DNA of 64,000 nucleotides from an uncultured Alphaproteobacteria bacterium (GCA_902826695.1 CADEFU010000003.1:186001-250000), one strand, 5' to 3'; positions 51,029-61,581 are shown, counted from the stretch's first letter. A program made the numbers and translations. Notes: generated by a model from the letters alone, not told the origin.

Positions 51029-53397
51029 GCCCGCTCGCCGCCATCGACCTAAAGCTTGCACGCGACATGTGGCATCGCCGCGGCCAGGTGTTGGCGATCG
51101 CGCTTGTGATTGCGTCCGCAGTGGCGACGCTCGTGATGGCGCTGAGCGCGCTGCGCTCGCTGTCCGACGCACGCGAAGCCTACTACGACCGCCAGCGCTT
51201 CGCCCAAGTCTTCGTCAGCCTGAAGCGCGCACCCGAATCGGCGGCGGCGCGCCTGCGCGACATCCCAGGCGTAGCCCAAGTCGAAACGCGAGTCGCACGC
51301 TTCGTCACGATCGAAATTGAAGGCAATGCCGAACCGCTGCGCGGCTTGGCACTCTCGCTGTCGGAGAGCAACGACACGGCGCTGAACGCCCTCGTCCTAC
51401 GCAGCGGCCGGTTCCCCGATCCCGACCGCGCCTCAGAAGTACTGCTGCATGAGTCATTCGCGGCAGCGAACGGCTTCGGCCCGGGCTCGACGTTTGCGGC
51501 AGTGATGAACGGCCGCAAGCAGCGCCTCGTCGTCACCGGCGTCGCCCTCTCTCCGGAGCACATTTACGTCATTGGTCCGGGCGACATCGTACCGGATAAC
51601 CGCCGCTACGGCGTCTTCTGGATGCACCGCAAGCAGTTGGCCGCAATCCTGAACTACGAGGGCGCATTCAACGACATGTCGCTTCGTCTGCTGCGCGGCG
51701 CGAATACCGCGACCGTCGTGGCCGCCGTCGATCACATACTGGGGCCCTACGGAGCCGCCGGCGCGTTCGACCGCAAGGAACAGTCGTCGCACGCCTTCCT
51801 CGACAGCGAGTTCGGGCAGTTGTCGGCGATGGCGAGCGTCATCCCACCGATCTTCCTCATCGTGTCGGCGTTCCTGCTCTACACCGTCATCTCGCGCCAG
51901 ATCGAAACGCAGCGCCACGAAATCGGTTTACTGAAGGCATTCGGCTACTCGGACTCGACGGTTGCGTGGCATTTCGTGAAGTTCGCGCTCACCATCAGCG
52001 TGATAGGTCTTGTCATCGGTTGGCTTGCCGGCGCCTGGCTCGGCTATCAGATCACGGAACTCTATCGCGAGTATTTCCGTTTTCCCGCGCTCGCCTTCGC
52101 GGTCGCGCCCGACATTCTCTTCACCTCGGCCGGTGTCGCGCTAACCGTATCATGTGGTGGCGCCTTGATCGCGACACGCCAGGCGATGAGGCTCACCCCC
52201 GCCGTCGCGATGTCCCCGCCAAGCCCTGCGACCTACCGGCCGAGCTTCATGGAGCGTGTCGGTCTGCTGCGCGACTTGAGCACGACGGGCTACATGATCG
52301 TCCGCCACGTGACGCGCTTTCCGATGCGCTCCGGCATGACTGTGACCGGCATCGCGCTCTCGCTCGGTCTCTTGATCGCAACCGTGCAATTCATGGACTC
52401 AGTCACGCTGATGATCGATTCGTTCTTCTTCCGCGCTCAGCGCCAAGATGTGACGCTCCGCTTCGTCGAACCGCGCGCCGACGCCGTCCGCGGCGAGATT
52501 GAGCGATTGCCGGGCGTCCTGCGTGCTGAACTCCGGCGCACGGTCGGCGTGAAACTGACGCACGGACCGCGCAGCAAGCGCGTCGCGATCCTAGGCATCG
52601 ATCCCGGCTCCGAACTTTCCCAGCAGGTCGACGCCGACGGCCGCACCATCGATCTCCCGCCGACCGGCCTCCTGCTTACACGCCGCCTGGCCGAGTATCT
52701 CGGTGTGACGCCCGGCGACGACGTCGAAGTCGCCGTCCTCGAAGGCCGTCGCGCCCGCACGAAAGCGCAGGTCACCCGCGTGATCGACGAGTATGTCGGC
52801 CTTGCTGTCTATATGCAGCGCGCGGCACTTAACCGTCTGACCGGCGACGGGGAAGTCGCCGACAGCGCTTGGCTCAAGATCGATGCGGCGCACGACGCCG
52901 CTCTGTTCGCCGAAGTCAAACAGACGCCGGGCCTTTTCACGATCCAACTGCAACGCCGCGCCTATCAGATGTTCCGCGCTCTTTTGGATCAAAATATGAT
53001 GACGATGGTGTGGTTCTATGTCGGCTTCGCGTCGGTGATCGCCTTTGGCGTTGCCTACAATGCGAGCCGCATCACGCTGTCGGAGCGTGCGCACGAACTC
53101 GCAACCCTGCGGGTGCTCGGCTACCACAAGCGCGAGGTGGCGCTGATTCTTGTCGGCGAACTCGCGCTTCTGACGTTTATCGCCTTGCCGATCGGCTGCG
53201 TGCTCGGCTACGGCATGGCATCGCTGATGATGGAACTGTTCGAGACCGACCTCTATCAGATCCCGCTGGGGCTTGCGCCCGCGACCTATGGCTGGTCGGC
53301 GCTCGTCATCATCGCAGCGACGGCGGTCAGCGCCGCCGTTGTTGTGCGTCGCATTCAAACTCTCGACCTGGTACGCGTCTTGAAGGGACGGGATTGA
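51025..53397 (+). CDS. FtsX/MacB-like ABC permease with two FtsX domains
   Basis: 790 residues; GTG start inside the ATPase stop. N-terminal helix 18-42, a large periplasmic domain (about 45-260) and FtsX-type helices around 265-390. A second set starts around 430 and ends with helices from about 660. Two copies of the FtsX pattern (for example [21 protein letters not shown] and [19 protein letters not shown]) show an internal duplication, so one chain may act as the whole dimer. Probably mechanotransmission-type export of a lipophilic compound or lipoprotein. Confidence 0.9.
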   Translation: MSPLAAIDLKLARDMWHRRGQVLAIALVIASAVATLVMALSALRSLSDAREAYYDRQRFAQVFVSLKRAPESAAARLRDIPGVAQVETRVARFVTIEIEGNAEPLRGLALSLSESNDTALNALVLRSGRFPDPDRASEVLLHESFAAANGFGPGSTFAAVMNGRKQRLVVTGVALSPEHIYVIGPGDIVPDNRRYGVFWMHRKQLAAILNYEGAFNDMSLRLLRGANTATVVAAVDHILGPYGAAGAFDRKEQSSHAFLDSEFGQLSAMASVIPPIFLIVSAFLLYTVISRQIETQRHEIGLLKAFGYSDSTVAWHFVKFALTISVIGLVIGWLAGAWLGYQITELYREYFRFPALAFAVAPDILFTSAGVALTVSCGGALIATRQAMRLTPAVAMSPPSPATYRPSFMERVGLLRDLSTTGYMIVRHVTRFPMRSGMTVTGIALSLGLLIATVQFMDSVTLMIDSFFFRAQRQDVTLRFVEPRADAVRGEIERLPGVLRAELRRTVGVKLTHGPRSKRVAILGIDPGSELSQQVDADGRTIDLPPTGLLLTRRLAEYLGVTPGDDVEVAVLEGRRARTKAQVTRVIDEYVGLAVYMQRAALNRLTGDGEVADSAWLKIDAAHDAALFAEVKQTPGLFTIQLQRRAYQMFRALLDQNMMTMVWFYVGFASVIAFGVAYNASRITLSERAHELATLRVLGYHKREVALILVGELALLTFIALPIGCVLGYGMASLMMELFETDLYQIPLGLAPATYGWSALVIIAATAVSAAVVVRRIQTLDLVRVLKGRD

Positions 53398-53400
53398 CCT

Positions 53401-54606
53401 ATGAACGCACTAAAACCTTGGGCTTGGCCCATCGGCCTCGGCGCCGTGCTCCTCACCGGCCTCCTCTTCGCGTTGTGGCCGCGCGCGGTCGCCGTGGACA
53501 TCGCGACGCTGAGCGAAGGCCCGATGGCGGTCGCGATCGAGGACGACGGCGTGACGCGCGTGCGCGAGGTCTACGTTGTGTCCGCCCCGATCGCCGGTCG
53601 TATGCTTCGTATAGAAGCGCACGCGGGCGATGCGATTGAAGCCCAGAAGACGGTCATCGCCACCATGGAGCCCGCCGATCCCGCGTTTCGCGATGCGCGC
53701 GCACAGCGCGAACTGGAGTTCACCGTGTCCGCCGCCCGAGCCGCGCAAGACCTTGCTGCCGCAAATGTCCGCGGGCGCGAAGCCGATCTAAAGCTCGCCC
53801 GCCAAGAGCACGAACGCGCGCGCCAGTTGTTCGCCAAGGGGATTGTGGCCAAGGCGCGCCTCGACAACGCGGAAGCCGGTGTCGTGTCCCTGGAAGCAGC
53901 GCTCGCGACCGCTCAAGCCGCGCTCCGCCAGCGCACGTTCGAAGTCAAGACCGCCGAGGCCTCGCTGGTTGTTCCGTCGGACCGCGGAAGCGCCAAAGCC
54001 GACAAACACTGTTGCTTCACGATCCGCGCGCCCGTCGATGGCCAGATTTTGCGAGTAATGCAGGAGAACGAAGCCGTCGTGCCAATTGGGGCGCCGCTCG
54101 TCGAAGTCGGCGATCCCGCCAACCTCGAAATCGTCGTCGATCTACTGTCGACGGATGCGGTGAAAGTGTCGGAGGGTGACGCTGTACTGATCACGCGCTG
54201 GGGTGGGGAGGGGGCCTTGAACGCGCGCGTGCGCCGCGTCGAACCGTTTGGGTTCATGAAAGTCTCCTCGCTCGGTATCGAGGAGCAACGCGTCAATGTC
54301 ATCGTCGAGCTGACCGACCCGCATGACCGCTGGCGCCGCCTCGGCCACGGGTATCAGATCGACGCCGCCATCCTGCGCTGGCAGTCGGACAAGGTTCTGC
54401 AAGTGCCGATCGGCGCGTTGTTCCGCCAAGGCGCCGACTGGGCAGTCTTCCGCGTGGACAACGGCCAAGCACGTCTCACGTCCGTGAAGATCGGTCAAAT
54501 GAACGACCGCACCGGCCAGGTGCTCGAAGGCTTGAAGGCTGGCGACCGCGTGGTTTCCCATCCAGGCGAGCGGGTGAGCGACGGCACGTCGGTCACTGGT
54601 CGATAG
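53401..54606 (+). CDS. Periplasmic membrane fusion protein (HlyD/RND type)
   Basis: 401 residues. N-terminal membrane helix (residues 9-27), then a lipoyl-like barrel half, a coiled-coil hairpin (about 95-185) with RELEFTVSAARAAQDLAAANV and ARQEHERARQLFAKGI, then CFTIRAPVDGQILRV and beta-barrel and membrane-proximal domains. It begins 3 bases after the permease stop. Completes a tripartite export system with the ATPase and permease; no outer-membrane channel gene is nearby. Two adjacent Cys (HCCF) are unusual. Confidence 0.9.
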   Translation: MNALKPWAWPIGLGAVLLTGLLFALWPRAVAVDIATLSEGPMAVAIEDDGVTRVREVYVVSAPIAGRMLRIEAHAGDAIEAQKTVIATMEPADPAFRDARAQRELEFTVSAARAAQDLAAANVRGREADLKLARQEHERARQLFAKGIVAKARLDNAEAGVVSLEAALATAQAALRQRTFEVKTAEASLVVPSDRGSAKADKHCCFTIRAPVDGQILRVMQENEAVVPIGAPLVEVGDPANLEIVVDLLSTDAVKVSEGDAVLITRWGGEGALNARVRRVEPFGFMKVSSLGIEEQRVNVIVELTDPHDRWRRLGHGYQIDAAILRWQSDKVLQVPIGALFRQGADWAVFRVDNGQARLTSVKIGQMNDRTGQVLEGLKAGDRVVSHPGERVSDGTSVTGR

Positions 54607-54612
54607 GACCGA

Positions 54613-57600
54613 TTACTCCGCTGCCGCGGCCGCAAGAACCCGCTCGGCGCCCGCCAAATCCACCGCCACCAGCTGGCTGACGCCGCGCTCTTGCATGGTC
54701 ACGCCGACGAGCCGGTCCATGCGCGACATGGTCAGCGCGTGGTGGGTGATCACCAGGAATCGCGTCTCTGTCATCCGCGTCATCTCGTCGAGCAGATTGC
54801 AGAAGCGCTCGACGTTCGCGTCGTCGAGCGGTGCGTCGACCTCGTCCAGCACGCAGACCGGCGCCGGATTGCAGAGGAACACGGCGAAGATCATCGCCAT
54901 GGCGGTCAGTGCCTGCTCGCCGCCCGAAAGCAGCGACATGGTCTGCAGCTTCTTGCCCGGCGGTCGCGCCAGAATCTCAAGGCCGGCTTCCAACGGGTCG
55001 TCCGACTCGGTCAGCGTCAATCGCGCCTCGCCGCCGCCGAACAGCGACGTGAACAGCTTTTGGAAGTTTGCGTTCACGCGGTCGAACGCCTCCAGCAACC
55101 GCTCGCGGCCTTCCTTGTTCAGCGAACCGATCCCGTGCCGCAGCCGGTTGATCGCCTCCTCAAGGTCGCCCTTCTCCGTCTGGAGATTGGTGAGGCGGGT
55201 TTCGCACTCTTCCGCTTCTTCGTCGGCGCGCAGGTTCACGCCGCCAAGCTGCTCGCGCTCGCGCTTCAGCTTTTCCACCCGTTGCTCGGCCGCATCGAGC
55301 GCGGGCAACGCATCGCCCGTCTGATGCTCGGCCTTCGCTGCGAGTTCTTCGGGCGCGCAATCGAGCGTATCCCGCGCGCGCGTCACCGACTCGGCCAAGC
55401 GCTCTTGCTGAGATGCCAGTACCGCCTCGCAGCGCGCGCGTTCTTCGCGCGCGTTCGCCAACGCGTGGTCGGCCATCCGCGCCGCAGATTGCGCCGCCTT
55501 CAACCCGTTCTCGGCCAGCGCGAGTGAATCGGTGGCGACCTTGCGCGCCTCTTCAGCTTCCGCCAGCACTTCGAACAGCTTTGTCCGCTTCTCGGCGATC
55601 TGCGCCGGAATCTGCTCGAGCGTCGTTAGTTCCGCGCGCGCTTCTGCTTCGCGCGCCTGCAGCGCTTCAATCTGCCCGCTCGCCGCAGCAATGCGCGACT
55701 CCCAAGCTTCGTGATCGTTCGCGATCGCAGCCAACCGCTGCTGCCGCGCCCGCGCCTCGCGCTCGACGCCATCATGCCGCGCCTTCGCGTTCGAGAACAC
55801 GCCGCGCGCTTCGTTTAAGCTTTCACGCGCGCTCTGCAGCCGCGTCTCGAACTCGCCAAGCGCCGCCAGCGCACCAAGCTCCTCGGCCATTTGCGTGGCC
55901 AAGCTCTGAGCCTCGCTCTCGTCCGCCGCCAGGCTCTGGTGCCGTTCGTTCAGCGACTGCGTCCGCGCCGCCGTTTGCGCATGCTGCTTCTCGGCATCGG
56001 CTTGTGCCGTACGCGCCGCGCCTGCTTCCGTCTCAGCCTTGCGCCACTGATCGCGCACGGCACGCTCGGACGCTTCGGCCGCCTCGCGTGCCGCACGCGC
56101 CTCGTCATAAACGCTCTTCAACTCGCTGACATGCTCGGCCGACGCTTTGATCGTGCCCTGCAGATCGGCCAACCGATTGCGCTGGCGCAACCGCACGGCT
56201 GCCGGCGTCGGTGCCTCGGCCGTGACGGTGAAGCCGTCCCAGCGCCACAGGTCCCCCTCGCGGCTGACCAAACACTGACCAGGCTGCAGCTGCGTTTGCA
56301 GTTCCGCGCCTTCCGCGCGTTCGACCACACCGATTTGCGAAAGCCGCCGCGCGAGTGCCTCGGGCGCCTGAACAAGATGCGCCAGCGCCTGGGCCCCCTC
56401 GGGCAGCCCCGGCATCGTCCGCGGCGCACCCAGCGAGCGCCAATGGATCGGCGCCTTGCCATCAAGCGGCACGTTCAAGTCTTCGCCGAGCGCCGCGCCA
56501 AGCGCGCCTTCGAATCCCGGCGTCACATGCACGAGGTCGATCACCGGCGTGAAGCCTTCGCTGACGAGCGATGCCAGCATTTCGCTCAATGCCCGCGCCT
56601 CAGCCCGCAGCCGCTCGATCTCGCGCTCGGCCTCTTCATAAGCTCGCTTCGTCGTGGTCTCGGTGTCGCGCGTTGCGCGTAAGGCTTCCTCCGCCTCGGC
56701 GTGCGTACCCTTCGATGCCTCCGCCGAAGCGACCGCAGCTTGAACGCGCTGCGCGGCCTCTTCGACGAGCGGCGCCGTCGCAGCCTCGCGTCCCAAGCGC
56801 TCGATCTCGGCGACGATGTTCTGAAGCTCGCTGTGCAGGCGGCCGGCAGCGCGCTTGCCGTCTTCCGCACGTCGCTCCAGCGCCGCGCGCTTCGCCTTCG
56901 CCTCAGCGAGTTCGGCCGTCGCTCTATCGCTTGCCCGCTCAGCCTCGCGCATCGCCTCTTCGGCAACGCGCAACGCCTCGGCCGCTTGCGCCTTCACGTC
57001 GTCTTCGCCCGCCGATGCGATCTCCAACGGCCCGCGTTCTTCGGCCAGTTTCGCGACCATGCCGCGCGCATCGTCCACGCGGGCGCTTTCGCGCTTGTGG
57101 TCCTCGCCGATCTGCGCAATCCGTGCGCTGAGCCGGTCCGCCGCTTCCTTGGCGCGCGTTTCTTCGCCGTCAAGCGCCATGCGCTCGGCCGTGAGCCGTT
57201 GTAGTGCAGCGCTACGCTCCGCCGCCGCCGTCCGCAAAGGCGGCAACTTCTCGTCCGCTTCAAGCGCCGCGTTCGACGCCTGCGCCGCCTTCAGCGTCGC
57301 TTCTTCGACTTGCCCGCGAATACGGCCCAGTTCTTCTTCCGCCGCCGCCGTCGCCGTGGACGCCATCTGCCAACGAACGAACAGCGCCAACGCCTCCGCG
57401 CGCTGAATATGCCCGGACAGATTGCGGTACCGCGAAGCCTGCCGCGCCTGACGCTTCAGGTTCGCAAGCTGCGTCTCAATCTCTTGAATAACGTCTGCGA
57501 CCCGCGAGAGGTTCGTTTGCGCCGCATTCAGTTTCAGCTCCGCCTCATGCCGCCGCGCATGCAAGCCGGAGATACCGGCCGCTTCTTCCAAGATCGCGCG

Positions 57601-58080
57601 CCGCGCAATCGGCTTCGCGTTGATCAGTTGGCCGATCTGCCCTTGCTTGACGAGCGCCGGCGAATGCGCGCCCGACGACACGTCGGCGAAGAAGATTTGC
57701 ACGTCGCGTGCGCGCACATCGCGCCCGTTGATCCGGTAGATCGAGCCCATCTCGCGCTCGATCCGGCGGCTGATCTCGATCGACTCGCCGTCGTTGTAGG
57801 CCGATGGTGCCGACCGCTGCATATTGTCGATGACAAGCTGCACTTCCGCGGTGTTGCGCGACGGCCGGTTGTTCGTTCCCGCAAAGATGACGTCATCCAT
57901 GCCCGAGCCGCGCATCGACTTGGCGGAGTTTTCACCCATCACCCAGCGCAACGCTTCGAGCAAGTTCGACTTGCCGCAGCCATTGGGTCCGACAATGCCG
58001 GTCAAGCCTTGCTCGATCGGCAGTTCGGTGGTTTCGACAAACGATTTGAATCCGGACAGTCGAAGTCTTGAGAACTTCAC
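54613..58080 (-). CDS. smc: Chromosome segregation ATPase SMC
   Basis: 1155 residues. Walker A GPNGCGKSN (31-39), two long coiled coils (about 170-480 and 660-1000), hinge near 490-640 (EGFTPVIDLVHVTPGFEGALG), signature LLSGGEQALTAMA and Walker B VCVLDEVDAPLDDANV. With ScpA/ScpB it compacts DNA. It follows the dsbA-like gene by 54 bases and convergently meets the membrane fusion protein with 6 bases between. Confidence 0.98.
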   Translation of the reverse strand: MKFSRLRLSGFKSFVETTELPIEQGLTGIVGPNGCGKSNLLEALRWVMGENSAKSMRGSGMDDVIFAGTNNRPSRNTAEVQLVIDNMQRSAPSAYNDGESIEISRRIEREMGSIYRINGRDVRARDVQIFFADVSSGAHSPALVKQGQIGQLINAKPIARRAILEEAAGISGLHARRHEAELKLNAAQTNLSRVADVIQEIETQLANLKRQARQASRYRNLSGHIQRAEALALFVRWQMASTATAAAEEELGRIRGQVEEATLKAAQASNAALEADEKLPPLRTAAAERSAALQRLTAERMALDGEETRAKEAADRLSARIAQIGEDHKRESARVDDARGMVAKLAEERGPLEIASAGEDDVKAQAAEALRVAEEAMREAERASDRATAELAEAKAKRAALERRAEDGKRAAGRLHSELQNIVAEIERLGREAATAPLVEEAAQRVQAAVASAEASKGTHAEAEEALRATRDTETTTKRAYEEAEREIERLRAEARALSEMLASLVSEGFTPVIDLVHVTPGFEGALGAALGEDLNVPLDGKAPIHWRSLGAPRTMPGLPEGAQALAHLVQAPEALARRLSQIGVVERAEGAELQTQLQPGQCLVSREGDLWRWDGFTVTAEAPTPAAVRLRQRNRLADLQGTIKASAEHVSELKSVYDEARAAREAAEASERAVRDQWRKAETEAGAARTAQADAEKQHAQTAARTQSLNERHQSLAADESEAQSLATQMAEELGALAALGEFETRLQSARESLNEARGVFSNAKARHDGVEREARARQQRLAAIANDHEAWESRIAAASGQIEALQAREAEARAELTTLEQIPAQIAEKRTKLFEVLAEAEEARKVATDSLALAENGLKAAQSAARMADHALANAREERARCEAVLASQQERLAESVTRARDTLDCAPEELAAKAEHQTGDALPALDAAEQRVEKLKREREQLGGVNLRADEEAEECETRLTNLQTEKGDLEEAINRLRHGIGSLNKEGRERLLEAFDRVNANFQKLFTSLFGGGEARLTLTESDDPLEAGLEILARPPGKKLQTMSLLSGGEQALTAMAMIFAVFLCNPAPVCVLDEVDAPLDDANVERFCNLLDEMTRMTETRFLVITHHALTMSRMDRLVGVTMQERGVSQLVAVDLAGAERVLAAAAAE

Positions 58081-58134
58081 GGGGGCATTCCTAAATTGTC
58101 GTGGCCGGGGGGAGCCGCCTGAAGCGGAACGTCG

Positions 58135-58959
58135 CTAGGGCGCTGGGGGCGCTGTTGCGGGTTCTGCAGGCGTTGCCGTTCCCTCGGCAGGCGTTGATGC
58201 CGCACCATCGGCAGCCGGAGCTGCCGTACCTTCGGCGGGTGCTGTAGCCGCACCTTCTGCCGGAGCAGGCGTCGATGCTGGAACATCAACGCCCTTTGCT
58301 TTCAAAGCTTCGCGGAGCTTCGTTTCCAGCTCCTCGTATTCGACTTCGCGCGCAACGAAGAACTTACCGTCAACGAAGAAGCTGGGCGTGCCGCCGACGC
58401 AGTGATCTTTCTGCGCCTTTTCCAGCCCTGCGATGATCTTCTTCGCGTCGTCTTCGGTGGAGAGACACTTCTCGAATTCGTCGCCGGACATTCCAGCGCG
58501 CCGTGCCATTTCCTTGATCGCAGCGCGCGGGTCTTCAGAGCGGCCCCACGTCTCAAGTTCGTGGTACATCACTTCAACAAAGGGAATATACGCATCCTTC
58601 GGCAGGCAGCGCCCGACGACCGAAACGGTCAGCGCCACGCGGTCGATGGGAAATTCGCGGAACACATAACGGACGTGGCCCTTATCGACGAAGTTCTCTT
58701 TGAACTTCGGATAGACGTCGCGGGTAAAGCGCGCGCAGTGCGGGCACGTCATCGACGCGTACTCGACCATCGTAACCGGCGCGTCGGCTTTGCCCACGGA
58801 GAAGTCGGCGTCGGTCGCCACGACAGGCTTTGCTATGCATTCGCCGGAGGCGGTCGTGGTGGATGTGGCCTCTCGTGTCGAGAGCCAATAGCCAAGACCG
58901 CCCAATAGAACGGCTGCCGCAACGCCGCCACCGATCAACGTATTCCTGTCGAGATTCAC
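58135..58959 (-). CDS. DsbA-family thioredoxin-like exported protein
   Basis: 274 residues from a GTG at 58959 (AGGGG 6 bases upstream). Signal-anchor helix (7-25), then a DsbA-like domain with CPHC (72-75) and cis-Pro loop GGTPSFFVDG. The C-terminal 45 residues are a low-complexity Ala/Pro/Thr tail of repeated PAEG(T/A)A(T/A)APA units, probably a cell-wall or periplasmic linker. Oxidises or isomerises disulfides of secreted proteins. Located between smc and DUF721, its usual place in Alphaproteobacteria. Confidence 0.9.
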   Translation of the reverse strand: MNLDRNTLIGGGVAAAVLLGGLGYWLSTREATSTTTASGECIAKPVVATDADFSVGKADAPVTMVEYASMTCPHCARFTRDVYPKFKENFVDKGHVRYVFREFPIDRVALTVSVVGRCLPKDAYIPFVEVMYHELETWGRSEDPRAAIKEMARRAGMSGDEFEKCLSTEDDAKKIIAGLEKAQKDHCVGGTPSFFVDGKFFVAREVEYEELETKLREALKAKGVDVPASTPAPAEGAATAPAEGTAAPAADGAASTPAEGTATPAEPATAPPAP

Positions 58960-59020
58960 CGCAAAACCCCTGCGAAGCACCAAACGTGGGCTGAACTATA
59001 GGGCGTACGTGCGCGTGACC

Positions 59021-59542
59021 TCAACGCTTGTAAACAAGTGGTTTACGGCTTTCGGAAAGGGCGTGGCGCCCGAGACGCTCCAGTGCGGCCCGTAATTCCG
59101 GGCTTTCCACGGCGGCAAGCCGTTCATTCAGCGCCGCAGCCTCCTCCGCCGAGAGGGGACGTTTTGCCGCGCGATTCGACGAACGCTTCGGAACGTCCCC
59201 GGCCACGACCTTGATTTTGCTGACAGCTTTCTTGCCGAAGTATGTGTTGATCTTGTCGATCAGTTTAGGTGTCTGGTGTTGCAGCTCCAGCGCCGCGCGA
59301 TCGTCCGCCACCAGCGTCAAGGTGGCCCCGCCGGCGGCTGCGCTCGAAAGACGATAGGGAAAGCAATGCTCCGCCAAACTCTGACCGGCAATTTCCGCCC
59401 ATCGTGTCACGAGTTCGATCTGCTGAAAGCCGCGCCCGTTCAGATGATTCCTGAGCAGCCTGGTCGCATCGCCTGCAAACGCCTGCGGCCCGCGCCTGCC
59501 GGAGCGTTGATTCTGACCGTCGTTGCCGCCGCTTGCTGACAT
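59021..59542 (-). CDS. DUF721 protein
   Basis: 173 residues. Conserved N-terminal core RLLRNHLNGRGFQQIELVTRWAEIAGQSLAEH, then GGATLTLVADDRAALELQHQTPKLIDKINTYFG, the DciA-like fold. DciA proteins of this family load the replicative helicase DnaB; whether this member does so is inference. The ATG at 59542 overlaps the mutY ATG on the opposite strand (sequence CATG at 59540-59543). Confidence 0.85.
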   Translation of the reverse strand: MSASGGNDGQNQRSGRRGPQAFAGDATRLLRNHLNGRGFQQIELVTRWAEIAGQSLAEHCFPYRLSSAAAGGATLTLVADDRAALELQHQTPKLIDKINTYFGKKAVSKIKVVAGDVPKRSSNRAAKRPLSAEEAAALNERLAAVESPELRAALERLGRHALSESRKPLVYKR

Positions 59543-60719
59543 GCCCGTCTCGAAATCCGCCAAGCACAATAGCGCCCTTGAGCTCTCGCCGCAAAAGCGA
59601 ACGGCGCTCGCGGCGCGGCTCCTTGCCTGGTACGACCGCCACCGCCGCCGACTGCCTTGGCGCGCCTTACCCGGCGAAGCGGCGGACCCGTATCGCGTCT
59701 GGCTCTCGGAGATCATGTTGCAGCAGACGACGGTTGCGACCGTCGGTCCTTATTTCCACAGCTTCCTCAAGCGTTGGCCCACGCTGAAATCGCTCGCGGC
59801 GGCGCCGGTCGAAGAGGTGATGTCCGCCTGGGCGGGCCTCGGCTACTACAGCCGCGCGCGCAACCTGCATGCCTGCGCGATGCAAGTCGCCCAGCGTCAC
59901 GGCGGCAAACTCCCCGACACCGAAGACGAGCTGCGAGCGCTCCCCGGCATCGGCCCCTACACGGCCGCAGCCATCGCGGCGATCGCCTTCGACCGAAAGG
60001 CTGCGCCCGTGGACGGCAACATCGAGCGCGTCCTCGCCCGCCTCTTCGCGATAAAAGCGCCGCTGCCCGCATCAAAGCCGGAGCTGCGCGCCATCGCCGA
60101 AGCATTGGCCCCCGCGAAGCGCGCCGGCGACTTCGCCCAAGCGATGATGGACCTGGGCGCCACGATCTGCACGCCCAAAACCCCGGCCTGCAAAAATTGT
60201 CCGTGGTCGGACGATTGCCTAGCACACGCGATGGACATCGCCGCGACGCTGCCGGCCCGCGAAGCAAAACCCGACCGTCCGCTGAAGCGAGGCGCAGCGT
60301 TCGTACTGATCTCCGCAAGTGATGAGATATTGCTTCGCCGCCGCCCACCCAAGGGCCTGCTCGGCGGCATGCATGAGCCTCCGATGAGCCCCTGGGAAAA
60401 GGACTTCCCGTCCGAGCCACTGGCGAACGCACCGCTGAAAGCCAAGTACCGAAAGCTTCCCGGCCTCGTCCGCCACGGCTTCACGCATTTCGAACTCGAG
60501 CTGGAGGTCTTTCGCGCCGAAGACATCGACCGCGCGAAGGCAAACGGGGCAGGAGAGTGGGCGCCGGTCACCGACCTCGCCCGTTTCGCCCTGCCCAGCG
60601 TTATGCGCAAAGTAATCGACCACGCGCTCGCCGACCGCGACGCGGGGCCGTTATTCAGCGGGCAGCCAAGAACGCCGCGAGCTCGCGCTCGAACGCCTCG
60701 GGCTGGTCGATCTGGATGA
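59541..60719 (+). CDS. mutY: Adenine DNA glycosylase
   Basis: 392 residues. Removes adenine opposite 8-oxoguanine. The catalytic Glu is Glu57 in LSEIMLQQT, the HhH is ALPGIGPYTAAAIAAIA, Asp158 lies in VDGNIERV, and the [4Fe-4S] Cys are in CTPKTPACKNCPWSDDC. A NUDIX-like C-terminal domain recognises 8-oxoG (RRRPPKGLLGGMHEPP). The C-terminal 25 residues are unusually basic (PRARARTPRAGRSG). The 3' end overlaps the convergent hydrolase gene by 65 bases. Confidence 0.97.
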   Translation: MPVSKSAKHNSALELSPQKRTALAARLLAWYDRHRRRLPWRALPGEAADPYRVWLSEIMLQQTTVATVGPYFHSFLKRWPTLKSLAAAPVEEVMSAWAGLGYYSRARNLHACAMQVAQRHGGKLPDTEDELRALPGIGPYTAAAIAAIAFDRKAAPVDGNIERVLARLFAIKAPLPASKPELRAIAEALAPAKRAGDFAQAMMDLGATICTPKTPACKNCPWSDDCLAHAMDIAATLPAREAKPDRPLKRGAAFVLISASDEILLRRRPPKGLLGGMHEPPMSPWEKDFPSEPLANAPLKAKYRKLPGLVRHGFTHFELELEVFRAEDIDRAKANGAGEWAPVTDLARFALPSVMRKVIDHALADRDAGPLFSGQPRTPRARARTPRAGRSG

Positions 60720-61563
60720 AGTGATACGAGCCGTCGATCCGCACGAGTTTCTTCGTGGGCATCGCCGCGTAGGCCGATTGATAGAGACCATCGACAGCTG
60801 CTTGGGGCATCCCCATCGTCGCATCGAAGGCGTAAAGCACCAGCGTCGGCGTCGAGATTGCGGCGAGCCGTGGCCGCATATCGGTGATGAAGTCCTCATA
60901 CATCGCCTGCGCAACGACCTCTCGGTCCGATGTCTGCGAAGCCTTCGTCGCCGCGTCGGTGGCAGTCCCTTTCGATTTGGCGAGGGTCGTCATGGTCTTC
61001 GCCTGACCGGCCGCAAAGTCTGCGGTGGTCATAGCCTTGATACGATCGCGCATTTGCGCTGCGCTGGGCGTTACGCTTTCCACGGTTGCGGTAGGTCCCA
61101 TCAGCATGCCGAAGAACGGCAGCGCATCGACGATCACCAATTTGCCCGCAACATCGCCGGCCACGTCCGCCATCATCAGCGCGAGCAGACCACCCAGTGA
61201 ATGCCCGACGATCGCAGGCCGGTTGAGCCGGTTCGCGCGGATGTAGGCGACAATCTCGTCGCGCAGGGGCAACAACACCGGCCCAGACGCGTTTGCTCGA
61301 GCGGGCGCCCCGGCAAATCCGGACACCTGGATCAGATGCACCCGATAACGCGCCTTCAGTTTTTCGACCGCCGGCCGCCAAACATCCGCCGAGGAAGCAA
61401 GGCCCGGGATCATGATCACGTCGGGGCCTTGGCCCTCGACCGTGACGGTAAAGCGTGTCGGCTGAAACGAGTCGGCACGCCCGTAGAGAGTTGAGAAAAT
61501 CATCATCGGCACCATGACGGCGAGCGCGAGCGCGCTGCGCCAGACGAATGTCTGGTTCAACAT
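60655..61563 (-). CDS. Exported alpha/beta hydrolase
   Basis: 302 residues. N-terminal helix that could be a signal or anchor (residues 8-28). The oxyanion region is IMIPGLASSADVW, the nucleophile elbow is VGHSLGGLLAL (Ser in GHSLGG), the acid follows in VLYAFDATMG and the His is in GSYHFIQIDQPE. An unspecific esterase/lipase; natural substrate unknown. It ends inside the mutY 3' end and lies 11 bases... upstream of nothing obvious; the XRE gene precedes it by 18 bases. Confidence 0.86.
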   Translation of the reverse strand: MLNQTFVWRSALALAVMVPMMIFSTLYGRADSFQPTRFTVTVEGQGPDVIMIPGLASSADVWRPAVEKLKARYRVHLIQVSGFAGAPARANASGPVLLPLRDEIVAYIRANRLNRPAIVGHSLGGLLALMMADVAGDVAGKLVIVDALPFFGMLMGPTATVESVTPSAAQMRDRIKAMTTADFAAGQAKTMTTLAKSKGTATDAATKASQTSDREVVAQAMYEDFITDMRPRLAAISTPTLVLYAFDATMGMPQAAVDGLYQSAYAAMPTKKLVRIDGSYHFIQIDQPEAFERELAAFLAAR

Positions 61564-61581
61564 GTCAGAGACTCCTTGTGG

